NCBI RefSeq assembly: GCF_029603165.1
Contig: NZ_JAQSVC010000005.1
Coordinates: 186,001 to 250,000, forward strand
Source of the DNA: Galbibacter pacificus
Lineage (GTDB): Bacteria > Bacteroidota > Bacteroidia > Flavobacteriales > Flavobacteriaceae
Length of the DNA stretch: 64,000 nt
Direction: 5' to 3'
Shown here: piece after piece, positions 57,847 to 64,000 of the stretch
Layout: each line of letters opens with the position of its first letter
Position numbering within the stretch: position 1 is the first letter of the stretch
The notes under the pieces: generated by a model
What the model was told of the DNA's origin: nothing
Seen by the model: the letters and a program-made list of their open reading frames with translations, nothing else
The model's database searches: none
Made by a program: the position numbers and the translations under genes

Positions 57847-59277
57847 CTATTTCTCAACTGGCGTCAATCCAAGTTTTTTTCCTCTTTCAATCATAAAAGC
57901 ATAAGCGGCATCATGTTCATTAGGGATTTCACCTTCCAAAATGGCCTCTTTTATGGCTTCTTTAATAATTCCAATTTCCTTGGAAGGCTTTAAATTAAAT
58001 GTTTCCATAATTTCTGCTCCATCTACGGGCGGTTGAAAATTGCGTACATGGTCGCGTTCTTCTACTTCGGCAATTTTTTGACGCACAATTTTAAAGTTGT
58101 TATTGTATTTCTTGAAGCGCCTTGGGTTTTTTGTGGTAATGTCTGCTTCGCATAAAGTCATTAAATCCTCAACATGGTCACCGGCATCAAAAATAAGTCG
58201 TCTTACGGCAGAATCGGTTACGATGTCCTGCGCTAAAACAATGGGGCGGGAGCTCATGAGTACCATTTTCTGGACAAATTTCATCTTATCGTTTAATGGC
58301 ATATGCAGTCTTTTAAAGAGTTTGTATACCATTTTGGAGCCCACAAATTCGTGTCCGTGAAATGTCCAGCCAATTTTTTTATCAAAACGTTTTGTGGGAG
58401 CCTTCCCAATGTCGTGCAATAAAGCAGCCCAGCGCAACCAAAGGTTATCTGTGTTTTTAGAAATATTATCAACAACTTCCAGGGTATGCCAAAAATTATC
58501 TTTGTGCCGTTGCCCTTCTTTTTCTTCAATGCCCTGAAGGTTGGTAAGTTCTGGCATTATCATGTTAAGCAGGCCGGTCTCAAAAAGGAGTTTAAAGCCC
58601 GTTGAAGGGACTTCGCTGAGCAATATTTTATGCAATTCATCTACAATGCGTTCGTTGGAAATAATGTTTATCCGTTTTTTGTTCCTTTTGATAGCCTGTA
58701 GCGATTTTTTTTCAATTTTAAAATTAAGCTGAGAAGCAAACCTTATGGCGCGCATCATGCGTAAAGGGTCGTCAGAATAGGTAATATCTGCATCTAAAGG
58801 AGTGCGGATAATTTCTTTGTGAAGATCGGATATTCCATCAAAAGGGTCGAGCAGGTTTCCGTAATCTTCTTTGTTTAAAGAAATGGCAAGTGCATTTATG
58901 GTAAAATCCCTTCGGTTTTGGTCGTCTTCCAATGTTCCGTTTTCCACCACGGGTTTTCGGCTGTCAAAATGGTAACTTTCCTTGCGGGCACCCACAAACT
59001 CGATTTCAAGGTCATCGTGTTTTAGCATTGCGGTGCCAAAGTTTTTAAACACGGTTACCTTGGTTTTTTTTGGGAGCAATTCGGCCACCTTTTGCGCTAG
59101 GTCAATACCATTGCCCAATGCAACTATGTCGATATCTTTTGGGCTTTCCCTGTTTAAAAAATAATCGCGTACAAAACCACCAATTACATAGCTTTTTACA
59201 TGAATTGCTTCTGAAGCTTTTGCAATTAGTTTGAATATAGGGTGTTGTATGGCGTTATTATGTTTGTTATTTTCCAA
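57847..59277 (-). CDS. cca: CCA tRNA nucleotidyltransferase with HD domain
   Basis: 476 residues. The class II nucleotidyltransferase head has IGGFVRDYFLN and the catalytic DIDIVALG, then RRDFTINALA and RAIRFASQLNF, the RNA-binding neck. A C-terminal HD-type domain (LLHDIGKAPTKRF, residues about 290-303) is common in bacterial CCA-adding enzymes. It adds or repairs the 3' CCA of tRNAs. Single gene, not in an operon with its neighbours. Confidence 0.92.
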   Translation of the reverse strand: MENNKHNNAIQHPIFKLIAKASEAIHVKSYVIGGFVRDYFLNRESPKDIDIVALGNGIDLAQKVAELLPKKTKVTVFKNFGTAMLKHDDLEIEFVGARKESYHFDSRKPVVENGTLEDDQNRRDFTINALAISLNKEDYGNLLDPFDGISDLHKEIIRTPLDADITYSDDPLRMMRAIRFASQLNFKIEKKSLQAIKRNKKRINIISNERIVDELHKILLSEVPSTGFKLLFETGLLNMIMPELTNLQGIEEKEGQRHKDNFWHTLEVVDNISKNTDNLWLRWAALLHDIGKAPTKRFDKKIGWTFHGHEFVGSKMVYKLFKRLHMPLNDKMKFVQKMVLMSSRPIVLAQDIVTDSAVRRLIFDAGDHVEDLMTLCEADITTKNPRRFKKYNNNFKIVRQKIAEVEERDHVRNFQPPVDGAEIMETFNLKPSKEIGIIKEAIKEAILEGEIPNEHDAAYAFMIERGKKLGLTPVEK

Positions 59278-59395
59278 TTTAGTATTCGGTGTTCGGTATT
59301 TTTTCAGTTATGATGCCAAATTTTTCAGGATGGGCACCCTAATAAATGATTAAATGTCCAATTTCTTTATTTTTCAATAAATTCAAGATACGAGA

Positions 59396-59956
59396 CTACT
59401 TGCGAATAACCTTAACCGTAGCATCATTACCAATTTTAATAATAGACGATGGCTGGCTATTCTTTTTTTCGCGGTGCAAATTTACCACATAGTCTACACC
59501 TTTTAAAATTTCATTGCTTATTTCTGAAAAGGATTTTGGGGTTGGAAGTCCGCTTATGTTGGCCGAGGTGGAAACCAATGGCCTTTTAAACTGGCGGATT
59601 AGTTTTTGGCAAAATTCATCAGAAGCAATCCGGATGGCCAAAGTATCGTCGTTGGCGATAAGGTTTTTTGCTATGTTTAACGGTCTGTCGTAAATAATAG
59701 TGGTGGGTTTGGTGGCCAGGTCAATAATATCATAGGCGGCATCGGGAATTTCATATACATACTTTTGAAGCATCCTAAGGTCGGATACCAAACATATTAA
59801 AGCCTTGCTGTCGTCCCTTTGCTTGAGTTGATACACTTTTTTTATTGCCTCTTCATTGGTGGCATCGCAACCAATGCCCCAAACGGTATCGGTTGGGTAG
59901 AGTATAAGTTTGCCCTGATTGAGGGCCTCAAGCGTTTTTTTTATTTCTTCGTGCAT
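59396..59956 (-). CDS. tsaC: L-threonylcarbamoyladenylate synthase (Sua5/YciO/YrdC family)
   Basis: 186 residues of the short YrdC type: GKLILYPTDTVWGIGCDATNEEAIKKVYQLKQRDDSKALICLVSD, then LAIRIASDEFC and STSANISGLPTP, as in TsaC. It makes threonylcarbamoyl-AMP, the donor for t6A37 in tRNAs reading ANN codons, the base on which MtaB (about 54 kb to the left) acts. The function is supported by motif content; YciO-type paralogues are the alternative, so the symbol is tentative. Confidence 0.82.
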   Translation of the reverse strand: MHEEIKKTLEALNQGKLILYPTDTVWGIGCDATNEEAIKKVYQLKQRDDSKALICLVSDLRMLQKYVYEIPDAAYDIIDLATKPTTIIYDRPLNIAKNLIANDDTLAIRIASDEFCQKLIRQFKRPLVSTSANISGLPTPKSFSEISNEILKGVDYVVNLHREKKNSQPSSIIKIGNDATVKVIRK

Positions 59957-60181
59957 TAAGTATTTTTTTTGATAAGCTATTGCAATGTTGGTGAAATCGT
60001 TTTTTTAACGATATAACTTAAAATTACTTTAAACTTTTTAGTCTTCCGGTAAATATTTGTCTTTTCTAGACATTTTTCTTTAATGAGGAAGTCTTGGTTA
60101 ATACCATTATACGGAAAATTGAATAGCTGCAAAAGTATATTAATAATGATGATTTTAGTATTTTTATCGAAAATTTAATAA

Positions 60182-60928
60182 ATGGAAATTAGCGGATTGG
60201 TTATTACTTTTAATGAAGAAAAGTGGATAGGCGGTTGTGTGGAAGATATGTTTAGGGTTTGCGACGAGGTTATCGTGATAGATTCGTATAGCTCCGACAG
60301 GACGGTGGAAATAGCCGAAGAAATGGGTGCCAAAGTGATTCAGCAAAAATTTTTGGGCGATGGTCCGCAACGTATCCATGGATTGCAATTTTGTAAAAAC
60401 AATTGGATATTGAATTTAGATGCAGACGAAAGGTTGGAAGAAGATTCTTATTTATTTATAAAATCGGGAAAATTTTTTGATGCGCCGTACGATGGTTACC
60501 GTTTTAGAAGAAACACCTATTTTAGGGACGAGCTCATTAATTTTTCCGGCTGGTACCCCGATTATGCCTGTCGGTTTTTTGACAAAAGAACTGCACAGCC
60601 GGGAACAACCATTGTGCACCAAGACGTAACGGGTAAAAATGTTTTGAAGTCCAAAATGCACCTGCGCCATTATAGCTGGACCGGTTTTCATCAAATTATA
60701 TCAAAAAAGAATCAATATACCGATTGGCAGGTTGAGGAATATGTAAAAAACGGGAAAAAGACTTCTTTCTTGGCTCCTTTTGTGCATGGTTGGACCTCTT
60801 TTTTTAAATGTTATATCTTCAAAAAAGGAATATTCCACGGTTTGGACGGTTTTACCTTTGCCCTTATACAGGCTTTTTTTTCGTATATGAAATATGCCAA
60901 ATTAATAAAAGAAAATAAAAAGAAATGA
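60182..60928 (+). CDS. Family 2 glycosyltransferase, WaaE/KdtX-like
   Basis: 248 residues with a GT-A domain: ISGLVITFNEEKWIGGCVEDM, DEVIVIDSYSSDRTVEIAEEMGAKVI, and WILNLDADERLEE (the metal-binding D-x-D, about residue 82). The C-terminal region has RFFDKRTAQPG and HYSWTGFHQII, as in WaaE/KdtX (LPS core) glycosyltransferases. Overlaps the epimerase start by 4 bp (ATGA). Likely acts on lipopolysaccharide or another surface polysaccharide. Confidence 0.88.
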   Translation: MEISGLVITFNEEKWIGGCVEDMFRVCDEVIVIDSYSSDRTVEIAEEMGAKVIQQKFLGDGPQRIHGLQFCKNNWILNLDADERLEEDSYLFIKSGKFFDAPYDGYRFRRNTYFRDELINFSGWYPDYACRFFDKRTAQPGTTIVHQDVTGKNVLKSKMHLRHYSWTGFHQIISKKNQYTDWQVEEYVKNGKKTSFLAPFVHGWTSFFKCYIFKKGIFHGLDGFTFALIQAFFSYMKYAKLIKENKKK

Positions 60929-61866
60929 AAATTTTAGTTACCGGAGCAGCCGGGTTTATAGGTTCACATACAGCAGAATTTTTTGCTGCAGAAGGGCACG
61001 AGGTATATGGAGTAGATAATTTTTCAACTTATTACAGCCCTAAGTTAAAAGAACTTAATAAAAACGATATCGAAGCGGCAGGAGTACATTTGGTTAAAGC
61101 AGATTTAACTGAAGATTTACAAAAGAAATTGCCCGATGCTTTTGATTATATCTTTCATTTTGCCGCCCAGCCGGGCATTTCGGCAACTACTTCTCTAGAT
61201 GAATATGTGCGGAACAATATTTTTGCAACACAAAACCTGTTGGACTGGACAAAAGTAGCTTGCCCAAGCCTAAAATTGTTTGTAAATATTGCCACTTCTT
61301 CTATTTATGGAAAAGAGGCCACATTGCCAGAAACGGTCTTGCCAAAACCTATTTCCTTTTACGGGTCGACAAAACTGGCAGCAGAACAGCTGGTTCTTGG
61401 TGAACAACGTACAGGAAAAATAAACGCATGTTCTTTAAGGTTGTATTCTGTATACGGACCAAGGGAACGCCCGGAAAAGCTGTATACCAAACTAATAAAA
61501 TCTATATACGACCAAACCGAATTCCCTTTATTTGAAGGAAGCGAAAAGCATTCCAGAAGCTTTACCTATGTTGGGGATATCGTTAAGGGAATGGCAGCAG
61601 TTATCGGGAAAGAACAAAAAATTAACGGTGAAATTATAAACATAGGTTCCGATGTTGAATATACAACCCAACAGGGGATAGAACTTATAGAAAAAATAAT
61701 CGGACTCAAAGCCAAATTGAAGATAACCCCTCCAAGGCCGGGAGATCAATTGCGCACTACTGCGCTAATTGATAAAGCACGAAAATTACTTGATTACAAT
61801 CCGGAGACAGCTTTTGAAGAAGGCCTAAAAAAACAGGTGGATTGGTACCGGGAAAAGTTTTTATGA
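60925..61866 (+). CDS. NAD-dependent sugar-nucleotide epimerase/dehydratase
   Basis: 313 residues of the extended SDR family. NAD-binding KILVTGAAGFIGSHTAEFF; the catalytic Tyr-Lys pair in FYGSTKLAAEQ (about residues 147-156) with Ser in IATSSIYG; and RLYSVYGPRERP. Close in style to UDP-glucuronate 4-epimerases or UDP-glucose 4-epimerases; specificity cannot be fixed from sequence alone. It works in the cytoplasm with the flanking glycosyltransferases in surface polysaccharide assembly. It converges with the next gene with a 6-bp overlap. Confidence 0.85.
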   Translation: MKILVTGAAGFIGSHTAEFFAAEGHEVYGVDNFSTYYSPKLKELNKNDIEAAGVHLVKADLTEDLQKKLPDAFDYIFHFAAQPGISATTSLDEYVRNNIFATQNLLDWTKVACPSLKLFVNIATSSIYGKEATLPETVLPKPISFYGSTKLAAEQLVLGEQRTGKINACSLRLYSVYGPRERPEKLYTKLIKSIYDQTEFPLFEGSEKHSRSFTYVGDIVKGMAAVIGKEQKINGEIINIGSDVEYTTQQGIELIEKIIGLKAKLKITPPRPGDQLRTTALIDKARKLLDYNPETAFEEGLKKQVDWYREKFL

Positions 61867-62637
61867 TCGTTTCTGAGAGCTGTTCTGCAATCTTCTTTGC
61901 TCTTTAAAGCGTTCGTAAACGCCTAAAGCATTCAGGTAGCAAATTATTATGCCCTTTTTGCCATCTAAAATTCCCAAACGGATAATGTAATGGTTAAAGA
62001 ATTTCCAGGCAGGACGGAGGTATTGTAGCAGGAATGTCCATTTTTTCCCTTTTAAAAATGCTTCCTTTGCCTTAAGTTGTCCATATTTTATCATTTTTCC
62101 CTTATAGTCATGATAGTCTTTATAAGAAAAATGAAGCAGTTTGTGTTTTAACTTACCTTCGGTACCATTTACTTTTAAGGTTTCGTGTACAATGCGTTCG
62201 TTGGTAAATTCACACTTACTTTTTTTAAACAGCCGATAAACTTTATCGGTTTGCCAGCCGCTAAAATAGAGCCTTTTGTTTTTGAACATAAAAGTCCGGT
62301 AATTCCAGTAGGCATCACATGTTTTTGGGCTGTTTATAGTTTCGATAATTTCCTTTTGAAGCTTTGGCGTAACACGTTCATCGGCATCAAAAAAATAAAT
62401 CCAATCATTATTGGCCAAGCTCAGCGCATACGATTTTTGCTTGGTAAAATTTTCAAAGGGATGTTGAACGGACGTTACCTTTTCGTGTTGCCGAAGGTAT
62501 TCCCATGTGCCGTCCGTACTAAAAGAATCTACAACTATAATTTCATCGGCAAACAAAACACTCTCTACACAATCTTTTATGTAGTTAATTTCATTATAAG
62601 TAATAATAACCGCCGATAATTTTGCTGTTGTGCCCAA
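61861..62637 (-). CDS. Family 2 glycosyltransferase, KdtX-like
   Basis: 258 residues with start at TTG 62637, since no ATG precedes the conserved KLSAVIITYNEINYIKDCVESV. GT-A features: DEIIVVDSFSTDGTWEYL, WIYFFDADERVTPKLQKEI (D-x-D). The C-terminal half (RLFKKSKCEFTNERIVHETL, HFSYKDYHDYKGKMIKYG) matches KdtX/WaaE enzymes. It is a second, convergent copy of the type seen at 60182 and may add a different sugar to the same glycan. Confidence 0.85.
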   Translation of the reverse strand: MGTTAKLSAVIITYNEINYIKDCVESVLFADEIIVVDSFSTDGTWEYLRQHEKVTSVQHPFENFTKQKSYALSLANNDWIYFFDADERVTPKLQKEIIETINSPKTCDAYWNYRTFMFKNKRLYFSGWQTDKVYRLFKKSKCEFTNERIVHETLKVNGTEGKLKHKLLHFSYKDYHDYKGKMIKYGQLKAKEAFLKGKKWTFLLQYLRPAWKFFNHYIIRLGILDGKKGIIICYLNALGVYERFKEQRRLQNSSQKRS

Positions 62638-62681
62638 TGCTATATTTTCGGCAAAGATATTATCTTGCCCGATAATAAAAA

Positions 62682-62711
62682 AATCCGGGGTTTGATATCA
62701 AACCCCGGATT
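62682..62711 (-). terminator. dapD terminator, 30-bp perfect palindrome
   Basis: AATCCGGGGTTTGAT and ATCAAACCCCGGATT are contiguous exact complements. Reading leftward (behind dapD) the stem is followed by TTTTTTATTATC, a good U-tract. Confidence 0.92.
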
Positions 62712-62734
62712 CTGTATATTTTATTGAGCTGTAT

Positions 62735-63550
62735 TTAAACGGCCACATCGTATTCGCGAAGGGCATCGTTCAAAGAAGTCTTTTTATTGGTGCTTTCTTT
62801 GCGCTTGCCTATTATCAATGCACACGGAACGTTGTAGTTGCCCGCTGCAAATTTTTTGGTATAGCTTCCGGGTATAACAACAGAACGGGCAGGCACATAA
62901 CCTTTCATCTCCACGGGCTTATCGCCGGTAACATCAATAATTTTTGTTGAGGCGGTCAATACCACGTTTGCCCCCAAAACGGCTTCTTTTTCAACGCGAA
63001 CGCCTTCAACCACAATACAGCGCGAGCCTATAAATGCATTGTCTTCAATAATAACCGGGGCGGCCTGTAAAGGTTCTAGAACGCCACCAATACCCACACC
63101 TCCGCTAAGATGTACGTTTTTGCCAATTTGGGCGCAGCTTCCCACTGTGGCCCATGTGTCTACCATGGTTCCTTCGTCTACATAAGCGCCAATATTTACA
63201 TAGCTGGGCATTAAAATGGTACCGGCAGAAATATAGGCACCATGTCTTGCAACGGCATGCGGGACAACGCGTATTCCCTTTTCGGCATAATTTCTCTTTA
63301 GCGGAATTTTATCGTGAAACTCTAATGGGCCGGCTTCAATGGTTTCCATTTTTTGAATGGGAAAGTATAAAACTACTGCTTTTTTAACCCATTTGTTTAC
63401 CTGCCAGCCGTTTTCGGTAGGTTCGGCAACACGTAAAGTTCCTTGGTCCAGTAATTCAACTACTTTTCTTATGGTGTTTACAGTTTCCTGCTCTTTTAAT
63501 AATTCCCTGTTTTCCCAGGCCTTTTCTATTATAGTTTGAATCTCTTTCAT
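62735..63550 (-). CDS. dapD: 2,3,4,5-Tetrahydropyridine-2,6-dicarboxylate N-succinyltransferase
   Basis: 271 residues of the left-handed beta-helix acyltransferase family. It succinylates tetrahydrodipicolinate in the succinylase branch of diaminopimelate and lysine synthesis. Hexapeptide repeats span about 105-215 (AYISAGTILMPSYVNIGAYVDEGTMVDTWATVGSCAQIGKNVHL is the core stretch), with conserved FIGSRCIVVEGV. lysA at 34.3 kb completes the same pathway. A TATATTTG -7-like word reads leftward at 63579-63572, giving a leader of about 16 nt. Its own terminator follows. Confidence 0.95.
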   Translation of the reverse strand: MKEIQTIIEKAWENRELLKEQETVNTIRKVVELLDQGTLRVAEPTENGWQVNKWVKKAVVLYFPIQKMETIEAGPLEFHDKIPLKRNYAEKGIRVVPHAVARHGAYISAGTILMPSYVNIGAYVDEGTMVDTWATVGSCAQIGKNVHLSGGVGIGGVLEPLQAAPVIIEDNAFIGSRCIVVEGVRVEKEAVLGANVVLTASTKIIDVTGDKPVEMKGYVPARSVVIPGSYTKKFAAGNYNVPCALIIGKRKESTNKKTSLNDALREYDVAV

Positions 63551-63729
63551 TATAAATGGTATATTTTGTTACAAATATATAGCGGATGGTTGTATTTTCA
63601 TGATACTTTTTACAAGTATAACATTTTGTTGTTATTTATAAGGAATTTAAAACGACGCCCAATTATTGTATCGAGCGGCTACTGAAAAATTATTGGAATA
63701 AAGCCTTACTTTTGTTGAAAAATAAAAAA

Positions 63730-64000
63730 ATGGGACGTATTCTGGCTATTGATTTTGGAGGGAAAAGAACGGGAATTGCCGTTACCGATGAATTACAGAT
63801 AATTGCATCGGGGCTAACGACCGTACCAACTGCCGAACTGCTTTCTTTTTTAAAGGAATATACTTCAAAAGAAACGGTAGATGCTATAGTGGTTGGCCAG
63901 CCAAAGCGGTTGAACAATGAATTTTCTGATATTGAAGCCGAAATCCGTTTATTCATACATAAACTAAAAGAAGAAATCCCTAAAATGGAAATCGAACGCA
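63730..64000 (+). CDS. ruvX: Putative Holliday-junction resolvase RuvX (YqgF), 5' part only
   Basis: The frame opens at ATG 63730 and runs off the window after 90 codons. It reads MGRILAIDFGGKRTGIAVTD (active-site Asp of the RNase H-like fold), then VDAIVVGQPKRLNNEFSDIE, as in YqgF/RuvX proteins of about 137 residues, which act in RNA/DNA junction processing and pre-16S rRNA 5' maturation. A TACTTTTG word (63707-63714) matches the -7 consensus 16 nt before the start. Confidence 0.88.
   Translation, partial: MGRILAIDFGGKRTGIAVTDELQIIASGLTTVPTAELLSFLKEYTSKETVDAIVVGQPKRLNNEFSDIEAEIRLFIHKLKEEIPKMEIER

Overview
This is a chromosomal segment of an AT-rich member of the Bacteroidota, almost certainly the family Flavobacteriaceae. 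The evidence is a SusC/SusD pair, a type IX secretion (type B sorting) protein, flavobacterial promoter words (TAnnTTTG near -7), few Shine-Dalgarno sites, single-copy housekeeping genes with flavobacterial sequence character (uvrB, sucC, lysA, dapD, ctaA, cca, mtaB, trmH), and intergenic DNA built from short degenerate words such as GTTCAAAG. No rRNA, tRNA, CRISPR array, transposase or prophage gene is visible. Both edges cut genes: a DUF1254/DUF1214 protein on the left and ruvX on the right.

Layout. 1-2.3 kb: truncated DUF1254 protein and a two-repeat hypothetical gene interrupted by an in-frame stop. 2.7-9.3 kb: trmH, an SRPBCC protein, mtaB, a small GNAT protein, then a hydrolase / lytic transglycosylase / cardiolipin synthase run. 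9.4-12.1 kb: secreted M28 peptidase and a beta-propeller/VOC fusion. 12.3-16.5 kb: fused OtsA-OtsB trehalose synthase facing a GH15 trehalase-like enzyme. 16.5-30.6 kb: carbohydrate locus. 30.7-34.1 kb: small enzymes, including a run encoding a thioredoxin-fold protein, an SxxK serine hydrolase lipoprotein, a secreted VOC protein and a Nudix hydrolase. 34.3-42.2 kb: lysA, Lon-domain protein, sucC, a small secreted protein, CsbD, cysH, TerB-like, DUF2254 and Hsp20. 42.3-46 kb: two sigma-factor modules and a barstar-like inhibitor. 46-52.1 kb: uvrB, a T9SS substrate and an ABC-2 exporter. 52.2-54.4 kb: a kinase-like hypothetical protein, a 43-bp minisatellite and a ParDE toxin-antitoxin pair. 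54.7-64 kb: nucleoid-associated protein, pRiA4b ORF-3-like protein, ctaA, cca, tsaC-like, a glycosyltransferase/epimerase group, dapD and ruvX.

The most interesting region is 16.5-30.6 kb. It reads as an N-acetylgalactosamine (GalNAc) utilisation locus: SusC/SusD and a DUF5077-DUF3472-F5/8C lipoprotein at the cell surface, a Tat-exported GH109 alpha-N-acetylgalactosaminidase, then a cytoplasmic set of an AgaS-type deaminase/isomerase, a LacC-type tagatose-6-phosphate kinase, a second PfkB kinase, a tagatose-bisphosphate aldolase and an amidohydrolase, plus a DeoR/AgaR-like regulator. The standard GalNAc kinase (AgaK) and GalNAc-6-phosphate deacetylase (AgaA/NagA) are absent. The second PfkB kinase and the amidohydrolase-2 protein are in the right operon to replace them, which would be a non-canonical version of the pathway. 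That assignment is inference from gene content.

Secondary points of interest are a protein with a D-x4-N / DFD kinase-like signature next to the minisatellite, a six-copy octanucleotide run directly before the heme A synthase start codon, and a three-gene sigma-factor operon with two unknown small proteins.
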